The notes under the pieces: model-generated
The model's input: only the letters and a program-made list of their open reading frames with translations
Told to the model about the DNA's origin: nothing
Databases searched by the model: none
Program-made: the position numbers and the translations under genes
DNA from: Telopea speciosissima
Taxonomy: Eukaryota > Streptophyta > Magnoliopsida > Proteales > Proteaceae
Assembly: GCF_018873765.1 (NCBI RefSeq)
Contig: NC_057916.1
Coordinates: forward strand, 49,292,540-49,356,539
Reading direction: 5' to 3'
DNA length: 64,000 nucleotides
Shown here: positions 1 to 10,856 of the stretch, one piece after another
Layout: each line of letters starts with the position of its first letter
Numbering within the stretch: position 1 is the first letter of the stretch

Positions 1-1351
1 TTGAAGTTTCGAGACAGATTGTGCGTGCCTGATGATTATGATGTCCAAGACCGAATCCATAAAGAGACGCACAACTCACCCTATACAATTCACCCCGGAA
101 GTACGAAGATGTACAAGGACTTGAAGAAGTACTACTAGTGGATTGGTATGAAGGAAACCATAGCAATATATGTGTCTAAATGCCTCACCTGTCAGCAGAT
201 TAAGGCAGAGAGACACCGACCGTATGGACTATTGCAGCCACTCCCTATACCTGAATGGAAGTGGGAAAGGATTACTATAGATTTCTTGACAAATCTACCC
301 AACACCAGGAAAGGGATGAATGCGATATGGGTAATTGTAGATGGACTGACGAAGGCAACTCACTTAGTACCGATCAAAATAAGTTATTCAATGGAGAAGC
401 TCGCCCAGCTATATATTGAAAATATAGTCCGCTTACATGGAGTGCTTTTCAGTATAGTATCTGATAGAGATCCTCGATTTACCTCAAGGTTTTAGAGGAG
501 TTTACAGAAGACATTGGGATCTTAGCTAAATCTTAGTACAGCTTTCCATCCGCAGACAAACGGACAATCAGAAAGAACTATCCAGACTCTTGAGGACATG
601 CCCAGAGCCTGTGTCTTAGAAATGAGTGATAGTTGGGATGCCCACATACCTTTGGTGGAATTTGCATACAATAATAGTCATCACTCCATCATTGGCACGA
701 CATCGTTTGAAGCACTTTATGGCAGAAAGTGCTGAACCCCGTTATATTGGGACGAGGTCGGTGAACGAAGATATCTTGGGCTAGAGATGAAACAAGCAAC
801 AAGTGACAAGGTGGATGTCATAAGAGAGAAAATTAAGGCGGCCTAGTCAAGATAGAAAAGTTATGCGGATAATTGAAGGAAGGACATTTTATTTGAAGTT
901 GGGGAAAAGGTGTTCCTCTAAGTATCTCCAACAAAGGGATTGCTATGTTTCAGCAAGAAGGGCAAGCTGAGCACAAGATTCATCGGTCCTTATGAAATCC
1001 TCAATAAAGTAGGACCCATAGCATATCGGCTGGCATTACCTCCATCTTTGCAGGGCATCCATGATGTTTTCCATGTGTCGATGCTAAGAAGATACATCAA
1101 TAATCTGACACATGTACTCTCAACTGAACTTGAACAATTGGACGTGGACATGACTTACAAAGAACAGCCTACAGAGATATTGGACAGAAAGGAGCATAAT
1201 CTTCGTAACCGCACAGTCGCCTTTGTAAAGGTTCGATGGGGAAACAATCCCATAGAGGAAGCTTCTTGGGAGCGTGAGTAAGAAATGAAAGAGAAATATC
1301 CCCAACTCTTCGAACTACAAGGTAAGCAAATTTCGAGGATGGAATTTTTAT
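1..1351 (+). pseudogene. Chromovirus integrase C-terminal part plus chromodomain, broken
   Basis: Reading frame 1 gives the zinc-binding region of a Ty3/gypsy integrase (HKETH and HPG near the start, CLTCQ near 180-195). The catalytic core follows: the first Asp is in TIDFL at 280-282, the second in SDRDPRF around 459-479, and the Glu in GQSERTIQ around 571. A GPY/F-like stretch (RFIGPYEIL, about 979-1005) and a chromodomain-like end (YKEQPTEILDRKE to EEASWERE, about 1156-1281) identify a plant chromovirus of the Tekay/Del group. In-frame stops at 136-138, 493-495, 733-735 and several between 840 and 920 kill it. Most look like CGA to TGA, CAG to TAG or TGG to TAG changes. Protease and RT are outside the window. 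Confidence 0.85.
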
Positions 1352-1365
1352 AAGGTGGGGAGAAA
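1352..1365 (+). other. Polypurine tract of the chromovirus
   Basis: AAGGTGGGGAGAAA lies directly before the LTR start TGTCA at 1366, the normal place for the plus-strand priming tract of an LTR retrotransposon. Confidence 0.8.
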
Positions 1366-1955
1366 TGTCAAACCCTGACCTTGACTGACTGGAATCTTGA
1401 CTGAAGGACAGGAACCCCTGACATAGCATCTAAGCACACTGTGGAGGATCACTCCAGTAATTGAATTTGATGAAGAAACCCTGTGCATGTCTTCCTACAT
1501 ACTTGTCAGAAGGTGGACAGCTGATCCCTGCAGTTGCATAGCCCACAACATAATGTACAGCTTGGACTCCAGGTATTCTCTCTCCTCTTCATAAATGTGG
1601 GACCTATACCTGGAAATGTGTGCAAAAGACCCTAAATGACATGTGGGTATAAAGCCCTGTCCCTGCGTCAAACCCCTGTGCAAGCCCACAGAGAATCAGC
1701 CTTGCTGAAATCTCTGGGCGATGCAGACATCACCAAGGGTGGAAAAAATTGATTATTTAATGATTTGATCTGTGGGGACTACCCATATTGGACATGGGTA
1801 CCCCCCCATAGGTTAAGGGAAGTCTGAGGGACCACCTCATACCCTTGGATCACTATGGACCCCACCAGAGTGCCCAGAATGGCTGAGAATGCAGTCAAAA
1901 ATGCATTTTAAAAATAGGCCTTAGTAGCCAAACAGGCCCTACTCAAGGGTTGGGC

Positions 1956-1964
1956 TATAAATAT
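1956..1964 (+). promoter_or_regulatory. Candidate TATA box of the chromovirus LTR
   Basis: TATAAATAT in the context GGGCTATAAATATCAGTGCC, about 590 bp into the LTR. Position and sequence suit the LTR core promoter; the transcription start is not shown. Confidence 0.55.
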
Positions 1965-2712
1965 CAGTGCCTTGGGCTCATTTTAGACCCTTGGCTACTG
2001 TGGGGGAAGGGAGAAGAAAGAAAGGAGAGAAAGGAGAAGGTGAAGAAGAAAAAGGAAGAGAAGGAGAAGAAGGAAGGGAGCAGCCTTGCCTCCAAGGCCC
2101 TGGATTCGAGCTACCCTACACTTGTTCAGGTATAAACACCCCTGCTCATACCTGCTGCCTTGATGAATCACTGCTGGCCTCTTTGTTTCTCTATGTTTTG
2201 ATGGATTTCTGACCTCTGGCAGCCTAAAACAACTGGGGACTGCCAAGTACCATCTCAGATCTACCATACAAGTAAGATGCATGAAAGATCTGAACATTTT
2301 ATGTTGATTTATACATCTATTTTTACATCTGGAACCGAAACCAGAACTGTGCTTGGCTGCACTGCTATCTTACACTGAGAACAGGCTGATTGGAGTCCTG
2401 ATTTCATGCCCTGGCTACATGGGACCTAACCCTAGGTGGTAGTAGCTTTAGATTTCCATTTTACATGTAAACCCAGCCTTGCATGCGGCCAAAATCAAGT
2501 TTTGCAACTGAAGATACCCTGTGTTACTATTTACTGGGCTGTCTGGGCAGCCTCTGGCAGCCAAGTAGTGGGCCCAATTGAAAATCCACAAGGACCAGTG
2601 CAAAGTATGCCCCTGGGGGTCCAAGATGACCTAACATGCATGGGAGAAGATCCATGCACTACCCATGGTTCAAAACCTAGGAATCTCAGCCTGATTCCGA
2701 TTTTGCAATCTT

Positions 2713-2746
2713 TGGGCGATGCACTGGACGATGCAGACATCGCCCA
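2713..2746 (+). other. Perfect 9-bp inverted repeat in the chromovirus LTR
   Basis: TGGGCGATG (2713-2721) pairs exactly with CATCGCCCA (2738-2746) across a 16-nt loop, giving a GC-rich hairpin in DNA or LTR RNA. The related module at 1715-1735 has lost part of the pairing. Confidence 0.6.
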
Positions 2747-3897
2747 GTGAGGAAAACTTTGCTATTTTGATGATCTGACTGGGGGATCCTCACCCTAAGG
2801 CCATGATACAGTGTAGGGAGGTGAAAAATGACCAAAATACCCCTCCCCATATTTGTCCATGTGTATGAGTGCTTTGGGAACCCAAGTAGGCCCTGCAGGA
2901 CTTGGAAACCCTACCTATGTTGGTCCTGCAACACTGTCAAGTTGGGAATAGTATTGTAAAACTAGTATGACCTAGGAACATGTACTAATGCAACAAATGA
3001 CCATTCTACCCCTAGGCCACCATCTCTGGATGATGCACCGGGATATAGGCCTATGGCCCAGTGCAAAGCCCAGAGAATTCCAAGTGATGATCAATTGTAC
3101 ACCGATTCAACCCAGTGAGCTTAGATCAACCCTAGGACATCCAAAAATAGTTTGGATTATTAAATGACAAATTTCTAATTTAAATCTAAGATTTGATCCC
3201 GCGCTTGAGGCCTACAGCCAGACTACAGCCGGAACTGATTTTGCAATTGAATTCTTAGAACCAGACCAAGGTGAGTGAAATATTATTATGTATGTACGTG
3301 TAACAGTATTAATTATGTCGGCAATTAAATTCTTTAATTATAAATGCTGTGTTATTTAATTTTGTTCAATTACTCAAAACTATTACATATTGTATGCCTG
3401 TTGATCAACTCTGTGATTATATCATGGTGACTGTGAATGTTAGACTAGATGCCGTAGTCGGCTTAGAAATGAAGCCAGTGGTAGCCCGTAGTATGGGATA
3501 TGGTTGACACCGCCCGACTCATACGATGCCATATAGACATGGGGCTAGAGTTTCATCACCCGTGCTATGCACCCTTGCCAACAGGGGTTAAGGTATTGGA
3601 TGACTATGAGGACTACCATAAAACCTTAGAGGCGTTTATGCCGAGAAGCCTCAGCACAGCTGGGATGCCCCAGGGCAAATTTGTTGGGAAGCCTCGGGCT
3701 ACAAGCTTGGGAAGCACCGAAAGGTGAATTTTTGGCTATATGCCACATATAAAGATTATGCACCGGTTTGGTGGAATTATATTGAGTCGGTTACCTCACT
3801 AGTTCAATCCAGAGGGCTGGTCGGGCTGACTTGGGTAGGGAGATGCTGGAGCCGGCTGGTCCTCTTCGACAACTCAATGGGTGTATCGCGGGAAAGG

Positions 3898-3902
3898 GTA
3901 AC
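3898..3902 (+). repeat. Target-site duplication of N1, left copy
   Basis: GTAAC directly before the N1 5' LTR start (TGATGAGCAC). The same five bases follow the N1 3' LTR at 11776-11780. Confidence 0.92.
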
Positions 3903-4515
3903 TGATGAGCACATTTATGTGTGAAATTATTCCATTTAATTCTGCATTTTACCTGCTTAGGATGGAGCTACCTTGGGTATTTTCTGTCCTTTTTGGGGTA
4001 CAGGGGTATTTTTGACATATGGGAATAATTGGAGAAAAAGTGCATTTTTTGAGCCTAAATTGAGAAAACCAGGTTGGAGGAGTTCAATGCTACACAGGCA
4101 TCAGTCTACCCATGGATCGAATCACATGTGATCAAGGACGAGATGGGAAGAAGTTTCACAGAAGACCCAAGGGCATAATCGTAATTTCATAAAATTGGGA
4201 GATTTTCAGAAGCTATTTGATATTGGACTCATACCGTCCGGAGTATTAATTGGAGCAACTTTAATTCTCGAGTTGGGGCCACCCAGAGCCAAGAAAGAGA
4301 GATATTCTCAAAAAGAGAATATTGATCAAATTGATAATGTAGATTAAATTCCCTCCCCTCTCTAATATCTTTCTCTCATCTACTACGGATTATTTCTCTA
4401 ATCCCTCTCCCTCTCTTTCTCTCTCTCTTAGTTTCCTAATCCAAACCTTATCTTATCTCTTTTTTTAATTTATTTTATTCACTTAATCTCCCACCTTTCC
4501 TAGTTCTATTCCACT

Positions 4516-4542
4516 TCTCTCTCTCTCTCTCTCTCTCTCTCT
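4516..4542 (+). repeat. TC dinucleotide microsatellite in the N1 5' LTR
   Basis: An uninterrupted TC/CT run; the 3' LTR has the same run at 10823-10853, a few bases longer. Confidence 0.9.
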
Positions 4543-4636
4543 TATATCTCTTCTACTCAAAATCACCTACGGACTCTCTAATCCTACCTCTTTCCTATCT
4601 TTACCTCTTTTTTAATTCTTTTCTTAAAGCTAACAA

Positions 4637-4645
4637 TATAAAAAA
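4637..4645 (+). promoter_or_regulatory. Candidate TATA box of N1
   Basis: TATAAAAAA in the context GCTAACAATATAAAAAACCC, conserved at 10948-10956 in the 3' LTR. It is about 735 bp into the LTR and is the best core promoter candidate. Confidence 0.5.
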
Positions 4646-5468
4646 CCCACGGACAGATTTGGGATCCCATTCGATTCTATAGCCATTAGCCGTGCCCTCT
4701 TCTCTTCTTCTTCTTCTTATTTCATCTTTCTTCTTTTGTTTCTTTTTTGTTTTATTTTTGGATCTTGGGTTTGGCAAGAAGGAGAGGAGGAAGATCACTA
4801 TTCCAGCTTCATGGATCATCATCACCTTTGCTGTCCTTTGTCGCCTTCCACCATGATTGGCTAAGTTCTTTCTATCTTTAGGTGTAGATGAACTAATGGT
4901 GTTTGTTATTTAAAATTCTGGTTTGTATGCTTGATTGATTGATGTTGAGATCCCATCTCAATTTGGATGATTTTAATTGATGTATTTAGTAGAAAAATTT
5001 TGTTTCTGTGATTCATTATTTTTCATTCAAGCAATGGTATTTTGTTCTTATGTGGTTGTACCGATGATGGATTATAGTTGAACGAACTAAGCGTGCCAAG
5101 CCCTATAAGCGAAGGACGATAGTACTCGTCAAGATAGTCCATACCTAGGAGGAACCCTACACTCTGTGGTATTATTAGGCCTGTGGTTATAATAAACCGA
5201 AGCATGCAACCGAATTGAATAGCTACCCATTGGGGATTCGAACCCTAAAGATAGTCTTCTCCCGTATTTGCACAGCGTTGTTAGTTTAGATTTGTTTCTT
5301 TTGTTTTTAGTTTAAAATTCAGATTTATTGCAATTTAATTTTCATCACTTTCACCTAATCATCTTAGTAATTTAGCCTTCTAGTTCCCCGTAGATCGACT
5401 CCTTACTTGCTACTTGCTAGATTAGTTTAGGATTTTATTTTTGACTGGTTAATGACACGATCAAATTT

Positions 5469-5486
5469 TGGCGCCGTTGCCGGGGA
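5469..5486 (+). other. Primer binding site of N1, tRNA-Asp
   Basis: TGGCGCCGTTGCCGGGGA lies five bases after the LTR end. It is the exact complement of the 3' end of plant tRNA-Asp(GTC) including CCA, as I remember that tRNA. Confidence 0.88.
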
Positions 5487-5997
5487 ACTGAAGTACAGTT
5501 GCTAGGATTGATTGAGTTGTTTTGTGTTACTTTGTTTTAATTTTAATTTTATAATTGCAGAATTTTTATTTTTTTTATAATCTCTTTATTAGGTTAATTT
5601 TAGTATACCTAACATTCTCTTTGTTTGTGCAGGAAGCCGAGTAGATTGAGTAGGACAAGCTGTCTGTTTGGTTTACTTTTAATTCCTAGACTTTATGTAA
5701 TTAGGATTATTTTATGTAATTTCTTTATTTTATTCCAGCGTTAGATTGGGTGTTTAGGTTTAACTTTAATTCCCCCAACCCCTTAAGCTTATATGTGTAA
5801 CCGTTCATCAGGGGCAGCACGTGGAATTGCCCAACCGCCAACACCAGGTAAGTATTTTTGTTAGTTTTAAATTAGTTATTTTTTTTTCTTTTTAGTTCTG
5901 ATTTTTATTTTTATTAATTATTTTTATTAGTTATCACGTTTTAAATTACTAGTTTTAATTTTTGTTTAATTAGCACTTTCAACCTGTGTTGTGCTTT

Positions 5998-7735
5998 ATG
6001 CATGGTCGACGTTCTTTGCACCCCAACCTGACTGCCCTTGACTTCGAAATAAAGCAATCTGTGGTTAGACCTAAGGATAATAGTAATAAAATGGGTGACG
6101 AAAATCAGTCAGGAAGGCCGCTGAGTGAGCACTTCACTCCAACTGCCTATACCTCTGCATCTTGTATTCTGCTGCCTGCCATTCAGGCTGCTCAATATGA
6201 GATCAAGTCCAGCATCATACAGATGTTACCATCCTATTATGGACTTGCTAATGAGGAGCCTTACAAGCATCTTGATGAGTTCTTAGAGGTGTGCTCTACA
6301 GTGAAAATCCAAAACCTCTCTAAAGATGCCCTAAAGTTTCTCCTATTCCCATTCTCTTTAAAGGACAAAGCCAAACACTGGCTTCATTCTCTAGATTTGG
6401 TTAGGATTTCTACATGGGCGGGGATGCAGTAGGAATTCTTAAAAAAAAATTTCCCCATTGGCTGGACTAATAGCCTTAGAAGAGCCATTACTAGTTTCTC
6501 CCAATTAGAGGGCGAACAATTTCATGAAGCGTGGGAGAGACTCAAGGAATTACTTAGGAAATGCCCCCACCACGTTGTCCTAAAATGGTAGTTAGTCTAA
6601 TGCTTTTATGATGGCCTCTATGACCGATATAGGCAGATGGTGGACTCCTCTTGTGGTGGAACATTTATGCACAAGAATGAGACAGAAGCATGAGATCTTT
6701 TTGAAACCCTTAGTGAGAATTCCCAACATCATGCTTCGGCCTCTCGGATTGAGATTCCACACATAGGGCAACCAAAGAAAGGCGATCTCTATGAGATCAA
6801 TCCAACTATAGAGATGACTGCTAAGGTTAGTATGCTGTCCAAGAAATTGGACTATCTGATGTCTGTAGGACAGCATTCTATGTCCCCTTTTCCAATGAGT
6901 TTCTCTCCTCCTAATCAGACTGAAGCCTGGGCCTTATGTGCTAGCCCTAGTCATTTTGTGATAAACTGTCCTTCGATTGCACAATACCCTAAATTTGTTC
7001 AGAAACAGGTACAAGTGTCTCAAGGTTTCCCTAAATTGGGTAATGATCCTTTTTCCAATACCTATAACCTGGGATGGCGAAACCACTCTAACTTTTCATG
7101 GAGAAACTTAGTATCTAATAACCCTCCAAACCCACCCTATAGGCCACCATTTAATGTTCAATCTAATGCCTATAGGGGTGGACAACCACCATATCCTCAA
7201 CCCCAACAGAATCAATCCTTTGAGGAAAAGGTGCTAAAAGCATTAAGTGAACTCGAGCAGAACACACAGCTGCTACACTCACATACTCAATCCATTAATA
7301 AGCTAGAGAACCAACTGGGTCAACTAGTTGATGCTATAAGTAGGAGGGAGGTTGGCCAATTGCCAAGTCAGCCAATAGGTAACCCAAATAGTCAAATGGG
7401 TCGAGGGAAAGAGCAAGTCCAATCAGTCACAGTCCTAAGGAGTGACAAAAGGGTGGAAAAATCTGATACACCCTTAGCCACTAATGAGACATTGCCTACT
7501 AAGTCTCAAAGCCAAAGAGAGGCTGAGTCAACCCTAGAGAATTCTGGTGGTGGTGTAGAAACGCATGAGGCCATTACTGAAACACCACCTGTGAAATCCA
7601 CTCATCAGTTCCCAAGGAAGGGCTGCGCATTCCCACTGTGGAAGGACCATAACCTAACTCTTACATTCCAAAGGTTCCTTTTCCCGAAGCCCTTCAGACA
7701 TCAGCCCCAGACTATTTGGATAAAAAGGGTGCAAA
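5998..7735 (+). pseudogene. N1 gag, interrupted by in-frame stops
   Basis: One frame carries the gag from a likely start at 5998 (MHGRRSLHP; the N-terminus ALDFEI is typical of this gag type). It runs through a capsid-like region (EEPYKHLDEFLEVC, then LKDKAKHWLHSL) to a C-terminal part rich in Pro, Asn and Gln. Stops at 6430-6432, near 6588-6600 and near 6689 break it; at least one looks like TGG to TAG. A zinc knuckle remnant (ALCASPSHFVINCP, about 6932-6975) lacks its first Cys, which is Trp here. Toward the end (after about 7610) the frame shifts into the protease frame. Structural role: packaging of element RNA into virus-like particles. Confidence 0.85.
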
Positions 7736-8621
7736 AATGCAAGAGATGATAGACTTATTCCAACAAGTTTGCATCAATCTCCCCCTTTTGGATGCTATCA
7801 AGCAAGTTTCTGCTTATGCTAAATTTTTAAAAGACCTTTGCACCCAAAAGCGTAAGTTGAGAACTCAAATCCCTAAGACTATCCATCTGACTAAACAAGT
7901 TAGCTCTGTAATTTCTAGTTACTTGCCCCCTAAGCTTAAGAATCCAGGTGCGCCTCTTATTTCCTGCATCATTGGAGATCTCTCCATAAGTAGGGCATTA
8001 CTTGATTTAGGGGCTAGTGTGAATATTTTGCCTAGTTCAGTCTATGACAAATTTGATTTAGGAGATTTGAAACCCACTGAGGTCATCCTTCAGTTAGCTG
8101 ATCGTTCAATCCAAACACCTTGTGGGTTGTTAGAAGATATTTTAGTGAAGGTGGAAGAATTGTACTTTCCTGTGGACTTCCTTGTCCTAGATATGGATAT
8201 AGCCACCACAGCCAAGCCTCCCCCTATCATTTTAGGATGCCCCTTCTTAGCTACTGCGAATGCTTGCATAAATTATAGATCGGGTGCCATGGACATCTCT
8301 TTTGGGAATAAGAAGTTCAGGCTTAACATCTTCAATGCATCCTTAGGTTCCTTTAGAGAAGAAGAGTGCTTTGCTTTGGATTTTTTAGATGAAGTTGTGG
8401 CTGATCACACTTCACACATGCTTATTGGTGACCCTTTGCAGCACTATGGAGATGAGTCTGAGGCATACACTAAAGAGGTGCATACTTTGCTAGATTCCTC
8501 ACTCTCTTTAGAACAACCACCTTGGACAGTTAGGTTTGAGCCGTTCCCCCCTTTGGTTACATCTCCCCAACCTTCTTCTAAACCAGCTCCTTGGTATGAA
8601 TTGATCCTTGCCCCTCCATGA
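7716..8621 (+). CDS. N1 aspartic protease (gag-pro end)
   Basis: This is an open frame of 301 codons, probably the continuation of gag-pro and not a separate gene. The retropepsin-like core is visible: LLDLGASVNILPSSVY holds the catalytic Asp (the usual D[ST]G triplet reads DLG here, common in this plant family), and IILGCPFLATANA is the second conserved stretch. The N-terminal part (DLFQQVCINLPLLDAIKQV, KFLKDLCT) is typical of plant Ty3 gag-pro junctions. It would cleave Gag-Pro. No RT follows: the frame stops at 8621 and non-coding sequence begins. Confidence 0.8.
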   Translation: MDKKGAKMQEMIDLFQQVCINLPLLDAIKQVSAYAKFLKDLCTQKRKLRTQIPKTIHLTKQVSSVISSYLPPKLKNPGAPLISCIIGDLSISRALLDLGASVNILPSSVYDKFDLGDLKPTEVILQLADRSIQTPCGLLEDILVKVEELYFPVDFLVLDMDIATTAKPPPIILGCPFLATANACINYRSGAMDISFGNKKFRLNIFNASLGSFREEECFALDFLDEVVADHTSHMLIGDPLQHYGDESEAYTKEVHTLLDSSLSLEQPPWTVRFEPFPPLVTSPQPSSKPAPWYELILAPP

Positions 8622-10195
8622 GTCAGTCAGAGTCTGGCTAAAAACTCTAAACTTAGTGCTCTGTGGGAGGCAACCCACTATTTTTTCTTTATTACTTTTA
8701 TTTTGTGTTAGTTTGTTTTTATTTTTTTTTTAGGTAGCTGCTACTGATTGCTGGATGCACTATTCTGCCAGGTATTGCTAATTTCTGGTACACTCCTTCC
8801 CTTATCCCTATTTTTATTCTTCTGTATGCATTGAGGACACTGTATACTTTAAGTGTGGAGGGGGTGTGAGACCGATTGACAGATTTTTATTTTTTGGCTT
8901 CTAGTAAGTTTTACATGTCTCTTTGTTACTTTGATGCGAAACACGAGAGAGAGAAACTTAGGAACCCTAATCTGAAGTAATGAAAACCCTGTTGAGAGGA
9001 CAGAAGCTAATGTATCCTAAGGTGGGTTTTGACTCAGACGATAAGAGCCCCATTTTGTTAAAGGGACAGACCACTTGACTGTGTTGTGTTTCTTTGAGCT
9101 TTTGGTTAGGAGCTGAGACCAAGTTTAGTTTTGGCGTGACATATAAAAAAAAAAAAACAAAAATCATGAAAGTTTAGTTTTGTTGCTTCAACTTAGTAAT
9201 CGGGGCATCTAGGCCACTAGCCCAGAGTCTTGCGTAAAACGGTTGGAGTGACTAGTTAGATTATTATTACTTGTATTCTTGAATCCAGTGTGGGCTTGTA
9301 GCCTTTTTGGTTCGAGTGAGTAAGCCCGAGGAGTGTTTCACACTCAATCCCCTAAAGCCATCTGGCTTGGGAGTGGTTGGCTTAAAGCTCGTTACATGAG
9401 CCTTCTAGAAAGCTTAAAAAGCCAGAACATTGCACGGATCTGAGAATCACATAATTAAAAAATAAAAAATAAAAAATAAATAAAAAGGAATAAATAAAAG
9501 TAAGAGTTGAATTCCTTGGAGCTAGACAGGGCACTCCGCCTCAGAAAGCGAGGTGACTTGATCGACACTCCATGGGGTGAAACCTCTGAAAAGGAACTCT
9601 AGCATCACTATCCTTGTGGATATATGTAAGAAACAAAGCTACCAAGTAGCTCGTGTGTCTTGTGTAGTGACCCTGCATGGCATTTGAGGAATAGTAGTGG
9701 AGTAACAAATAGAGTTCACTGTTTTGAAAAAAAAAAAAAAATGTCATTGCCTTGGTACAATTGTATGGTAAAAAATGCTCCGAAGCCTAAAGTCCTTGGT
9801 GCCCTTGATGTCATGAGTGGTCTTACCTTAAGTAAGATGGTGTTTGGAAGATATGGGGAGATTCCTTAATTAGGATGTGTACCTGCTGCTAGAATCAATG
9901 TTGGGTAATAAAGAGCTCAAGTGTGGGGGTACCTTTGTCTTCTTGATCTTAAGTAGGGCATCTTAGTTTCGGGTTTGGTGTGTGCTTCTTACCCATTGTC
10001 AGAATTTAAATTTGCAATCATGAATTTTGTGTGTATATTCCCTGCAAACACTCACGAGACAAAACTCGTCCACTAGGGGTAACCTAGGGGTTTAAAGGCT
10101 TGTTGCACATGCTAAGTGCAACCGTGATTCCTACGAAAGTGAGTTAGGGTTTTTGTTTTCTTTATTTTTCTTTTGCTCGAGGACTAGTAAAATCT
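8622..10195 (+). other. N1 long 3' internal non-coding region
   Basis: About 1.6 kb between the protease stop and the polypurine tract, with no domain-bearing ORF. It includes a hairpin just after the stop (8663-8678), A/T-rich stretches (9149-9162, 9455-9490, 9725-9741) and long segments also present in N2. Examples are 9501-9560 with 25280-25345 (opposite strand) and 10041-10150 with 24700-24800 (opposite strand). Confidence 0.75.
8663..8678 (+). other. Hairpin after the N1 protease stop
   Basis: GTGGGAGGCAACCCAC is a perfect 5-bp stem (GTGGG/CCCAC) with a six-base loop, about 40 bases after the stop codon. The GGGAGGCAACCC motif recurs at this place in plant gag-type LTR elements as I remember them. 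Confidence 0.6.
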
Positions 10196-10210
10196 AAGTG
10201 TGGGGGTATT
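10196..10210 (+). other. Polypurine tract of N1
   Basis: AAGTGTGGGGGTATT ends directly before the 3' LTR start TGATGAGCAT at 10211. N2 has the matching tract on the other strand next to its 3' LTR. Confidence 0.75.
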
Positions 10211-10819
10211 TGATGAGCATATTTATGTGTGAAATTATTCCATTTAATTCTGCATTTTATCTGCTTAGGATGGAACTACCTTGGGTATTTTTTGTCTTTT
10301 TCAGCGTACAGGGGTATTTTCGACATATGGGAATAATTGGAGGAAAAGTGCATTTTTGGAGCCTAAATTGAGAAAACCAGGTTGGAGGAGTTCAATGCTA
10401 CACAGGCATCAGTTTACCCATGGATCGAATCACATGTGATTAAGGGCGAGATGGGAAGAAGTTTCACAGAAGACCCAAGGGCATAATCATAATTTCATAA
10501 AATTAGGAGATTTTCAGAAGCTATCCGATATTGGACTCATACCGTCCGGAGCATTAATTGGAGCAACTTTAATTTTTGGGTTGGGGCCACCCGGAGCCAA
10601 GAAAGAGAGATATTCTCAAAAAGAGAATATTGATCAAATTGATAATGTAGATTAAATTCCTTCTCCTCTCTAATGACTTTCTCTCATCTACGACGGATTG
10701 TTTCTCTAATCCCTCTCCCTATCTTTCTCTCGCTCTTAGTTTCCTAATCCAAACCTTATCTTAGCTCTGTTTTTAATTTATTTTATTCACTTAATCTCCC
10801 ACCTTTCCTAGTTCTATTC

Positions 10820-10856
<37 letters not shown>

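Larger units (their letters stand above)
1690..2790 (+). repeat. Two diverged copies of one module inside the chromovirus LTR
   Basis: The segment at about 1690-1765 (ATCTCTGGGCGATGCAGACA, then GATTTGATCTGTGGGGA) reappears at about 2685-2790 (ATCTTTGGGCGATGCA, then GATGATCTGACTGGGGGA). The two copies are about 1 kb apart in the same orientation. The second copy carries a small internal duplication that builds a palindrome (2713-2746). Confidence 0.6.
3903..5463 (+). repeat. 5' LTR of N1
   Basis: The LTR starts TGATGAGCACATTTATGTGT and ends GACACGATCA. It holds a TC microsatellite (4516-4542), a TATA-like box (4637-4645) and pyrimidine-rich stretches. The matching 3' LTR is at 10211-11775. 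The first 25 bases or so are shared with the LTR of N2, although the LTR bodies differ. Confidence 0.92.

Noticed and set aside
5469-5486. A tRNA gene suggested by the tRNA-Asp match
   Set aside because: Only the 18-base 3' end complement is present, next to an LTR; it is a primer binding site.
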